Shown here in pieces: positions 17,446 to 24,355 of a DNA stretch of 27,340 nt (the first letter of the stretch is position 1; each line of letters begins with the position of its first letter). The position numbers and the translations under genes were made by a program. This stretch comes from Bacteroidales bacterium UBA5429 (GTDB lineage: Bacteria; Bacteroidota; Bacteroidia; Bacteroidales; WCHB1-69): assembly GCA_002427605.1 (NCBI GenBank), contig DIRT01000016.1, forward strand, positions 1 to 27,340. Reading direction: 5' to 3'. Under the pieces are notes generated by a model. The model was not told where the DNA came from, made no database searches, and worked only from the letters and a program-made list of their open reading frames with translations.

Positions 17446-17486
17446 AAAAGAAAGAGGATACCACCCATCGTGGTGATCCTCTTTTT
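17446..17486 (-). terminator. Strong hairpin with T-rich tail between atpE and atpF
   Basis: AAAGAGGAT (17451-17459) pairs with ATCCTCTTT (17476-17484) and ACCAC (17460-17464) pairs with GTGGT (17470-17474), giving a 14-bp stem with one bulged base and a 5-base loop. On the transcribed minus strand it is followed by CTTTCTTTTTG. It looks like an intrinsic terminator placed 11 bases after atpE, but atpF follows, so partial termination or mRNA 3'-end protection is likely. This would favour atpE over atpF expression. Confidence 0.75.
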
Positions 17487-17495
17487 AATTTTTTG

Positions 17496-17750
17496 TTATG
17501 CAATTGCAATAAGCAAACACACAACGATTGCGAATAGAGAAACCCCCTCAACAAAAGCGGCAGTCAAAATCATATTGGTTCTGATATCACCAGAAACCTC
17601 AGGTTGACGAGCTGCAGATTCGTTGGCACTTTTACCAATCATACCAATACCGTAAGCAGCAGCTAAAGCAGTAATACCAGCACCGATAGCAGCACCGGCT
17701 TTTGAGATTGCTACACCAAGATTCGCGTCTAATAATGTTAATAGTTCCAT
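17496..17750 (-). CDS. atpE: ATP synthase F0 subunit c
   Basis: Forms the membrane rotor ring. 84 residues with two hydrophobic helices (about 10-37 and 58-84) joined by the polar loop ARQPE (47-51). The ion-binding carboxylate is E68 in AAFVEGVSL. The first helix has no Gln or Glu at the position used by Na+-binding c subunits, and E68 is followed by Gly instead of Ser or Thr, so proton coupling is the better prediction (inference). It is 49 bases after atpB. A hairpin after the stop may protect or enrich atpE mRNA, sensible for a subunit needed in about ten copies per enzyme. Confidence 0.97.
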   Translation of the reverse strand: MELLTLLDANLGVAISKAGAAIGAGITALAAAYGIGMIGKSANESAARQPEVSGDIRTNMILTAAFVEGVSLFAIVVCLLIAIA

Positions 17751-17799
17751 AAAAATAGTTTTTTAAATGAATATAAAGGGTTATTTTAATTACATTAAG

Positions 17800-18978
17800 T
17801 TATTTATTTTCTTCAACAATTTGATTTTGAGCAGTTTCTGCAATAGCAACAGGCTCTGTTTCATGCTCACTATGATCTTCAACAGCTGTTCCGATATACA
17901 TAGAGGTTAAGAGTGCAAAAATATAGGCTTGTACGAAAGCAACGATGAGTTCCAGCATACTCATGAAAAGATAGAAAATCATAGATAGAATAGAAATACC
18001 GTAGCCGGCAACAGGGTTCATTGCTCCAAAAATAAAAATAAGGCTGAGGAATCCCATAATAATGATGTGTCCGGCGGTGATATTGGCAAACAAACGTATC
18101 ATTAACACAAACGGTTTTGTGAAAACACCCATAAATTCAACGATGGGCATCAAAGGAATAGGAAACTTGAGCCACCATGGAACCCCGGGAGTATTAAAAA
18201 TATGTTTCCAATAGTTTTTATTTCCGGAAAAGGAGGTAATGAGCAAAGTTAATAATGCCAAAATAGCTGTTACAGCAATATTTCCTGTAACGTTAGCTCC
18301 ACCCGGGAAAATAGGAATGAGTCCCAATAGGTTATTGAAAAGAATAAAGAAGAAAAGGGTTAGAATATAGGGTAAGTATTTTTTGTAATGTTTTTCTCCT
18401 ATACTGGGAATAACCATATTGTCCCTTACAAACACAATAAGCACTTCCATTAAAGATTGTAATCCTTTAGGTGGCATAAGAGGTCTCTTTTTATAGCTTT
18501 TAGCTACAGAAAGAAAAATGGCTATCAAAATTACAACAGAGATCAACAGCGCACACACATTTTTTGTAATAGAGATATCCGTAAAGTCTCTACTAAACTG
18601 ATAGACTGCATCTTTTTCCAGTGGTCCGGTATAAGGTTCACTGAGTTTTACAATCTTCCCGGAGGTTTCTTTGGTAAAACCTAATGCATATCCTTTATAG
18701 GCATTATGCCCATGATGAAATTTAGCAGAGGAGAAACAAACCAGCTTCCCTTGATCCCATAAAATGATGGGAAGGGGAATGGAAATATGTTTTTTATTAA
18801 TGGTGGTTATATGCCATCCGTAACAATCCATTACGTGTTCCAAGATGAATTCACCAGGTACAAACTCCTCAGTTTGATCACTTTTTTCCTCTGTTGCTTT
18901 AGCTTCAATTGGAGTTAAAGCAAAAAATATTGAAAAAACAATAATAGCAAGCCGAGCTAACTTTTTATTATAATGCAT
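17800..18978 (-). CDS. atpB: ATP synthase F0 subunit a
   Basis: Membrane stator subunit that forms the proton half-channels. 392 residues, the long form seen in Bacteroidota: residues 1-28 look like a signal peptide (ends PIEAKA), about 30-130 form a soluble extra domain (with MDCYGWHI and a His-rich SSAKFHHGHN stretch), and from about 137 come the canonical membrane helices. The essential arginine is R295 in VLMIRLFANITAGH. The C-terminal tail (about 370-392) is acidic. It opens the atpB-atpE-atpF group; no atpI is seen before it, the upstream neighbour being gpmA. The role of the extra domain is not known to me. Confidence 0.96.
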   Translation of the reverse strand: MHYNKKLARLAIIVFSIFFALTPIEAKATEEKSDQTEEFVPGEFILEHVMDCYGWHITTINKKHISIPLPIILWDQGKLVCFSSAKFHHGHNAYKGYALGFTKETSGKIVKLSEPYTGPLEKDAVYQFSRDFTDISITKNVCALLISVVILIAIFLSVAKSYKKRPLMPPKGLQSLMEVLIVFVRDNMVIPSIGEKHYKKYLPYILTLFFFILFNNLLGLIPIFPGGANVTGNIAVTAILALLTLLITSFSGNKNYWKHIFNTPGVPWWLKFPIPLMPIVEFMGVFTKPFVLMIRLFANITAGHIIIMGFLSLIFIFGAMNPVAGYGISILSMIFYLFMSMLELIVAFVQAYIFALLTSMYIGTAVEDHSEHETEPVAIAETAQNQIVEENK

Positions 18979-19038
18979 TGATTTATAATTTATTGTAATA
19001 TATCTTAGATTTTGCTTCTATTTTTTAATTTCAAACCG

Positions 19039-19046
19039 CTAAGATA
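19039..19046 (-). promoter_or_regulatory. Weak candidate -7 box before atpB
   Basis: TATCTTAG on the minus strand differs by one base from TAnnTTTG and lies 60 bases before atpB, after gpmA. No -33 is visible. The 79-base gpmA-atpB gap is otherwise AT-rich and has room for a promoter. Confidence 0.25.
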
Positions 19047-19057
19047 TACTTTTTTTT

Positions 19058-19804
19058 TTACTTTTTGGTCTGATTTGCCACTTCTTCCATTAATTTTCGA
19101 AGAGTTTCTTCATCAGCTAAAAAATAATCTTTAACTAAATTCATATTTTCATCAAATTCAAAAACATAAGGAATTCCTGTAGGGATATTCAATGCAATGA
19201 TATCGGTGTCGGAAATATTTTTAATATGCTTGATGATTCCTCTTAAGCTGTTTCCATGCGCAGCAACAAGAACCTCTTTGTGTTCTATCAATTTTGCCTT
19301 AATATTACTTTCCCAGTAAGGTACAATTCTTGCCACAGTGTCAATCAACGCTTCTGTTCCGGGATGTCCTAACTCATCAGTTACGTCATCATATCTGGGA
19401 TCATTAAGTGGGTGTTTGGGATCACTCTCTTCTAATGCCGGAGGTCTTACGTCGTAGCTGCGTCTCCATAATTGAACTTGTTCAGCCCCATATTTTTCCA
19501 CCATTTCAACCTTATCTAATCCCTGTAAAATACCATAATGTTTTTCATTCAAACGCCATGTTTTTTCAACAGGTATCCACATTAATTCCATCTCTTCAAG
19601 AACATAGTTTAAGGTTTTAATAGCTCTTTTAAGGTAAGAAGTATAGGCATATCTGAAGTTAAATCCTTCTTTTTTAAGTCTTTGTCCCGCTTCAATTCCT
19701 TCTCTTACACCGCGTTCAGATAGATCTACATCTGTCCAGCCTGTAAAAAGGTTTTGAAGGTTCCAAGTGCTTTGTCCGTGTCGAATTAATACTAATTTGT
19801 ACAT
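19058..19804 (-). CDS. gpmA: 2,3-bisphosphoglycerate-dependent phosphoglycerate mutase
   Basis: Interconverts 3- and 2-phosphoglycerate in glycolysis and gluconeogenesis, in the cytosol. Catalytic residues of the histidine-phosphatase fold are in place: phosphorylated H9 in LIRHGQSTWN, R60 (YLKRAIKT), E87 in LNEKHYG and H183 in AAHGNS. The 248-residue length and the FTGWTDVDLSERG motif (20-32) identify the dPGM (GpmA) form, not a small phosphatase paralogue. It lies 32 bases after panD with no promoter box between, so it is probably the end of the panC-panD transcript. Confidence 0.97.
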   Translation of the reverse strand: MYKLVLIRHGQSTWNLQNLFTGWTDVDLSERGVREGIEAGQRLKKEGFNFRYAYTSYLKRAIKTLNYVLEEMELMWIPVEKTWRLNEKHYGILQGLDKVEMVEKYGAEQVQLWRRSYDVRPPALEESDPKHPLNDPRYDDVTDELGHPGTEALIDTVARIVPYWESNIKAKLIEHKEVLVAAHGNSLRGIIKHIKNISDTDIIALNIPTGIPYVFEFDENMNLVKDYFLADEETLRKLMEEVANQTKK

Positions 19805-19836
19805 TGTAGTTAATTTTATAAGGGTTAAAAAAAAAT

Positions 19837-20181
19837 TTAAAGTCGATTATTTTTGTCAGGAAATATCACGATGGGTTTATGTTCTTTGGCTTTTTCAGCT
19901 TCAATAGAACAATATGAAATGACCAGTACAACATCACCGGGAACTACCAATCTGGCAGCAGGTCCATTCAGACAGAGTACACCAGACCCTCTTTCGCCTT
20001 TGATAACATAGGTCTCAAAACGTTCTCCATTGTTGATATTTACAACTTGAACTTTCTCGTACTCAGCGAGGTGAGCGGCATCCATCAGGTCTTCATCTAT
20101 TGTTATGCTTCCAACATAATAGAGGTTGGCTTCCGTTACAATAGCTTGATGTATTTTTGATTTTAATATTTGAATATACAT
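19837..20181 (-). CDS. panD: Aspartate 1-decarboxylase
   Basis: Makes beta-alanine from aspartate for pantothenate synthesis. It is a pyruvoyl enzyme made as a proenzyme that cuts itself between G24 and S25 (YYVGSITID), and S25 becomes the pyruvoyl group. 114 residues, normal. The N-terminal strand MYIQILKSKIHQA and the RGSGVLCLNGPAARL motif are also typical. It begins 15 bases after panC, so the two enzymes that supply and use beta-alanine are co-transcribed. Confidence 0.97.
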   Translation of the reverse strand: MYIQILKSKIHQAIVTEANLYYVGSITIDEDLMDAAHLAEYEKVQVVNINNGERFETYVIKGERGSGVLCLNGPAARLVVPGDVVLVISYCSIEAEKAKEHKPIVIFPDKNNRL

Positions 20182-20196
20182 GATGCAATAAATATG

Positions 20197-21033
20197 TTAT
20201 TGGTACCTAATATTGTCGATCAGTCTGACACCTCCTACATAAAAGGCGATACATCCAATAATTCCCTGATCAGGAAGGATAGATTCGACAGGTTGTAGGG
20301 AGATCTCATCGACAATTTGAAAGTACTCTACTTTTATTTGATCAATTTTCTCTATCTCAGTCATAACGTAATCAACAATGAGTTTAGTCTCAGTAGTTTC
20401 TAAGCGAGTAGAATTGACCAAAATAGGATATACTTTGGCTGCAATCTCTTTCTGATCATTTTGTAATCTTTGATTGCGTGAGCTCATTGCTAATCCATTA
20501 CTTTCTCTAACTGTAGGACAAGCAACAATCGTGGTATCGATTTGGCATTGCTCTACCAGTTTTTTTACAATAGCAAGTTGTTGAAAATCCTTTTCTCCAA
20601 AATAAGCCTTATCCGGTTGCACTAAATCCAACAACTTTTTTACAACAATAGCTACCCCATTAAAATGTCCCGGTCGTTGTACTCCCTCCATAACATTCTC
20701 CAGATCTCCAAAATAATAAGATTCTGTGGGTTGGGTCGGGTAGATCTCTTCAGCTGTCGGAACGAACAGAATATCGGTTATATCTTTGATTTTTTCGATA
20801 TCCTGCTCCAGTGTCCGTGGATAAGTTTTTAAATCTTCAGGATTATTAAATTGTATTGGGTTTACAAAAATTGAAACCACTACAACTTGACACTCCTCCC
20901 GGGCTTTGTCAATTAACGATAAATGTCCGGCGTGGAGCGCTCCCATAGTCGGAACGAAGCCAACAGAAAAATTTTGACTTTTTAATGAGATCATTTTTTC
21001 TGTTAGCTCGTTAACTTTGCTATATATAACCAT
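20197..21033 (-). CDS. panC: Pantothenate synthetase
   Basis: Joins pantoate and beta-alanine with ATP to make pantothenate, the coenzyme A precursor. 278 residues; nucleotidyl-transferase signature VPTMGALHAGHLSL, with the HxGH histidines H34 and H37, then the VSIFVNPIQFN motif, the YFGEKDFQQ motif and the AMSSRNQRL loop equivalent to KMSKS. It follows rplY by 77 bases and precedes panD by 15. panB is not in the window. I see no clear promoter box in the rplY-panC gap. Confidence 0.97.
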   Translation of the reverse strand: MVIYSKVNELTEKMISLKSQNFSVGFVPTMGALHAGHLSLIDKAREECQVVVVSIFVNPIQFNNPEDLKTYPRTLEQDIEKIKDITDILFVPTAEEIYPTQPTESYYFGDLENVMEGVQRPGHFNGVAIVVKKLLDLVQPDKAYFGEKDFQQLAIVKKLVEQCQIDTTIVACPTVRESNGLAMSSRNQRLQNDQKEIAAKVYPILVNSTRLETTETKLIVDYVMTEIEKIDQIKVEYFQIVDEISLQPVESILPDQGIIGCIAFYVGGVRLIDNIRYQ

Positions 21034-21110
21034 ATCAATGTTGTATCAATACAGTGAATTTATTATTTGTTGATGTTATCACCAACCTATTCAAAAAGGC
21101 AGTAAAACAA

Positions 21111-21737
21111 CTATTCTGCAGCTGTTTCTGCTCCTTCTGCTGCTCCTTCAGTTCCTTCTCCTTCAGCTCCTTCTTCTTCCTCATCAGTAACTGCAGTTCT
21201 TGTAGTAGCAACTGAAGCGATGATTTGAGATTTTCTATCAGTAATAGCTAAGTTTTCAAGTGTAATGTCTGATACTTTAATACTATCTCCAATGTTTAGT
21301 TTTGAAACATCCACTTCAATTACTTCAGGAATATGATTGAGTAAACCTTTTACATTAATTTTACGTACTTTTAGACTTAGTCTACCTCCTTTTAAAACAC
21401 CTGGAGATGTTCCAACTGTACGTACCGGAATACCAATATTAACTTCACTGCTATCTGAAACTTCCAAAAAGTCCACATGTAAAAGTTTATCACTAACTGG
21501 ATGCCATTGTGAATCTTGTACAATAGCATTATATTTCTTGCCGTCTAGATCGATAACTGCATATTTAACTTCAGGAGTATAAAACAAGGGTTGAAACTGT
21601 TTTTCCTCAACCACAAAAGTGTATTGTTGAGCTCCTCCGTACATAACACAAGGGATAAACCCTTTTCTTCTTTGTGCTTTTGCATCTTTTTTCCCTACGT
21701 TCTCCCTTAGAGAACCGCTAATAGATACTGATTTCAT
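21111..21737 (-). CDS. rplY: 50S ribosomal protein L25/general stress protein Ctc
   Basis: Binds 5S rRNA in the large ribosomal subunit. 208 residues in the long CTC/TL5 form: L25 domain about 1-95 (starts KSVSISGSLRENVGKKDAK), C-terminal beta domain about 97-185, then a low-complexity acidic tail (186-208) made of Glu, Gly and Ala. The tail is common in Bacteroidota L25. pth, a frequent neighbour, is absent here; panC follows. A TAnnTTTG box lies 43 bases upstream. Confidence 0.95.
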   Translation of the reverse strand: MKSVSISGSLRENVGKKDAKAQRRKGFIPCVMYGGAQQYTFVVEEKQFQPLFYTPEVKYAVIDLDGKKYNAIVQDSQWHPVSDKLLHVDFLEVSDSSEVNIGIPVRTVGTSPGVLKGGRLSLKVRKINVKGLLNHIPEVIEVDVSKLNIGDSIKVSDITLENLAITDRKSQIIASVATTRTAVTDEEEEGAEGEGTEGAAEGAETAAE

Positions 21738-21779
21738 TTTGTTAATTTTATTATTTATTAAGTTTTTTTAATTCGGGTG

Positions 21780-21787
21780 CAAAATTA
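21780..21787 (-). promoter_or_regulatory. -7 box of rplY
   Basis: TAATTTTG followed by C on the minus strand, exact TAnnTTTG match, 42 bases before the rplY start. A TTTG at 21803-21806 is 15 bases away, shorter than the usual -33 spacing. Confidence 0.5.
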
Positions 21788-22003
21788 CATAAAAAAGTGA
21801 TACAAAATTTACTCTTTTTTTTTCATAAGATCAGATTAAATATTTGTAACTCAAATTGATTCTGACATTCTCTTGTTTATCATCGATTTTTATGTTTGTT
21901 GAATAAAAAATGGAAAATTATATTTTTTTACCCCGATTAACTTCTTTTTATGCCAAATAGATGAGATTATTTCTCTTTTTTTCACAATAAGATTTTTTTC
22001 TCA

Positions 22004-22034
22004 TTGAATGATATCAAAAAAAGTGGTATTTTTG
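22004..22034 (+). promoter_or_regulatory. Promoter of the PpiD-like gene
   Basis: TTG at 22004-22006 and TATTTTTG (TAnnTTTG) at 22027-22034, separated by 20 bases, the ideal Bacteroidota sigma-ABfr arrangement. The -7 box lies 37 bases before the start codon. Confidence 0.75.
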
Positions 22035-22071
22035 CGCCCTCAAAAATGAAATTTTATAAATATATTAAAAT

Positions 22072-24255
22072 ATGGCAGCAATAGGCTCAATACGTAAACA
22101 TGGAGTTCTCTTAATTATCATTGTAGGTATCGCATTACTTGCATTTTTATTAGGGGATTTTGATAAATTTACATACATTTTTTCAAATAAAAATGTAATG
22201 GTTAAGGTTGAGGGAAAACAGCTCAATGAAAGATATGACCAGGAATTTAATCAGAATTTACTACTTTTAAAAGTTTTTAACAATAAACAAACATTGAGTG
22301 AACTTGAAACTTACCAAATGCATGAGTTCACAATGGAACAAATTTTGGAAGAGGAAGTTTTGAATAATCAACTCAAAGGATTGGGTATCGTTTTTTCAGA
22401 TGAGATGATTATGGAAATTTCTGAAGAGATGTTGGCTAGTTTAACAACTCAAAACCCTAATCAATACTTAGTGAAATTAGTTGAATATTTAGCTCCCAAT
22501 GGAGATTATCAACAAGCTATCTCTCTCATTACCAATATTGAGGATTATAAAAATGATGAACGTGCCAGAGATATATACTTGGTTTATAAAGCAATTCAAC
22601 GGATGAACATCATGGATGTAAAAAGAAAAATATTTTTCTCTTTAACCCAAAATGGAGTTCAGCTTTCAGATCAGTTGGCAAAGCAAGTTGGAGAAAATAA
22701 CCAAACTGCTATAACTCAGTTTATCGCATTGAATCCCAATACTCCTGTTTTTAACGATGTTAAACCATCAGTATCGAAGAAAGAGATGAAAGATTTCTAC
22801 TCTAAAAACAAAAATCGCTATAAGAGAACTGCTAATACAAGAGATATTGACTTGGCTATTTTCCAAGTTGCACCTTCTGCTGATGATTTAAGAACAATTG
22901 AGGATAGTGTTAGAGCAAAATATAACCGCTTTGTTGAAGCCTCATCCATTGTTCAATTTAATATTGATGAGATGGAGGGTACAATGGATAGCACCTATTA
23001 TAAGAGATCTGATATTACCCTTGATACATTAGCTTCACTTATTTTTGACAGACCGGTTGGTGCACCCATTGAACCATACAACTACAATGATATGGTATGG
23101 TACTTTGGAAAACCTTATGGTGTTGCCAAAAGAGCAGACTCAGTTCAAGTAGCATTTTTAGTTATTGATTATCAGTCAGATAATAATCCAACTTCTACCA
23201 GAACAAAAGAAAGTGCAACAGCATTAAAAGATAGCTTGGAGAATCTTTTAAAAACAAAACAAGCCAATATCTTTGAATTAACACCCTCTTATCTTGGAGG
23301 TAGAGCAGCTACCGATACAACAATGTGGGTTCCTGAACGTGGTACTATTCCTGATTTGTACAATCATTTGTTAGAAACACCTGTTGGAGATTTCTATACT
23401 CAAGAGAATCCTAATGCTTTTGTTATCTTCGGTATTATAGCTAAAACAGAACCTATTGAAAAACGTCAGTTTGTGTTGTATTATGAAGAGATCAGACCTT
23501 CAGATCTTACAATCAGTAATATCAGAAAGAGTGCAACGGATCTTCGTCATGCTGCTACCAGTGCAGACCAGTTCGTTGAAGAGGCTAATAAGCGAGGAAT
23601 TCAATTGGTACAAGGTGTTGATATTCCTTCCATGGGAAGCCAAATTCTTCAGGTTCAAAATGTTAGAGAAGCTATTGGTTGGGCATTTTCACCAGAAACT
23701 AAAGTTGATGAAATCTCTGAAATCTTTAACTTTGAAAATCAGATGTTCTATGTTGCTGCTTTGAGATCTATTCATAAAAAAGGAGTGCCTAAATTTAGTG
23801 AAGTTAAGGGTGAAATAGAACAAGAATTGCTGGCAGAAAAGAAAAAAGAAATGATCCAAACTCAAGTACAAGATGAGTTGTCAAAAGGAGCTACTTTGGC
23901 ACAAATAGCTGAAAAATATAAAACTCCTGTTGTTGATAGCGCTGCACTTACTTTTACAGGAGAAGCATATCAAAACAGACAAGTTGAAAGTAGCGCTCTT
24001 GGAAAAATATTTAGTTTGCCAACAAATACGCCATCTGTGGTTACAGGTACCAATTTCTTGTATGTTATCTCTGTAAACTCATATGGAGATGCACCACAGC
24101 TCTCTCAAAATTACCAAATAGAAAAAATGGCTTTGAGTAACATGTTATTTGGAATGAGCAGAGCGGGTAGAGCTCGTACAGAAGAGGTTAAAATGAAATA
24201 TTTTAAAGATCAATTGGATGTGGTAGATCAAAGATATTTGTTCTACTCAAGATAA
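22072..24255 (+). CDS. PpiD/SurA-like membrane-anchored periplasmic chaperone
   Basis: Probably a peptidyl-prolyl isomerase-type chaperone that helps secreted and outer-membrane proteins fold. 727 residues: short cytosolic N-terminus (MAAIGSIRKHG), one membrane helix at about 11-28, a SurA_N-like helical region to about 230 and a second helical region to about 340. A parvulin-like segment at about 345-470 (ALKDSLENLLKTKQ, SYLGGRAATDTTMW, GDFYTQ) keeps the outline of the fold but lacks the crisp parvulin motifs, so isomerase activity is doubtful. A further SurA-like C-terminal region (LAEKKKEMIQTQVQDEL) follows. This architecture is widespread in Bacteroidota. A strong promoter precedes it; the receptor gene follows after 100 bases. 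Confidence 0.87.
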   Translation: MAAIGSIRKHGVLLIIIVGIALLAFLLGDFDKFTYIFSNKNVMVKVEGKQLNERYDQEFNQNLLLLKVFNNKQTLSELETYQMHEFTMEQILEEEVLNNQLKGLGIVFSDEMIMEISEEMLASLTTQNPNQYLVKLVEYLAPNGDYQQAISLITNIEDYKNDERARDIYLVYKAIQRMNIMDVKRKIFFSLTQNGVQLSDQLAKQVGENNQTAITQFIALNPNTPVFNDVKPSVSKKEMKDFYSKNKNRYKRTANTRDIDLAIFQVAPSADDLRTIEDSVRAKYNRFVEASSIVQFNIDEMEGTMDSTYYKRSDITLDTLASLIFDRPVGAPIEPYNYNDMVWYFGKPYGVAKRADSVQVAFLVIDYQSDNNPTSTRTKESATALKDSLENLLKTKQANIFELTPSYLGGRAATDTTMWVPERGTIPDLYNHLLETPVGDFYTQENPNAFVIFGIIAKTEPIEKRQFVLYYEEIRPSDLTISNIRKSATDLRHAATSADQFVEEANKRGIQLVQGVDIPSMGSQILQVQNVREAIGWAFSPETKVDEISEIFNFENQMFYVAALRSIHKKGVPKFSEVKGEIEQELLAEKKKEMIQTQVQDELSKGATLAQIAEKYKTPVVDSAALTFTGEAYQNRQVESSALGKIFSLPTNTPSVVTGTNFLYVISVNSYGDAPQLSQNYQIEKMALSNMLFGMSRAGRARTEEVKMKYFKDQLDVVDQRYLFYSR

Positions 24256-24278
24256 TATCAAAAATATTTAGTTTTTTT

Positions 24279-24324
24279 AACAGCATAGATTAAACTCTGC
24301 AAAAAGATTTTAGTCTATGCTGTT
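24279..24324 (+). promoter_or_regulatory. Long hairpin between the chaperone and receptor genes
   Basis: AACAGCATAGA (24279-24289) pairs perfectly with TCTATGCTGTT (24314-24324); TTAAA and TTTAG extend it to about 16 bp with one wobble pair and a 14-base loop. No T-run follows on either strand, so it is not a standard terminator. It lies in the leader of the receptor gene, or acts as an mRNA-processing or stability element for the upstream transcript. Confidence 0.6.
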
Positions 24325-24355
24325 GTTGTATTCTGTACTTAAGTATTATGTAATT

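Larger units (their letters stand above)
21738..22071. other. Divergent intergenic region rplY / ppiD-like gene
   Basis: A 334-base, very AT-rich gap between divergent genes. It holds the rplY -7 box (21780-21787) and the promoter of the chaperone gene (22004-22034). I see no tRNA, riboswitch or small gene in the middle part (about 21810-22000). Confidence 0.6.

Noticed and set aside
17446..17486. Full transcription stop between atpE and atpF
   Set aside because: atpF follows at once in the same direction and shows no separate promoter box, so complete termination is unlikely.
21738..22071. tRNA or riboswitch in the rplY/chaperone gap
   Set aside because: No cloverleaf, GTTCGAATC-type arm or conserved aptamer core seen; sequence is plain AT-rich.
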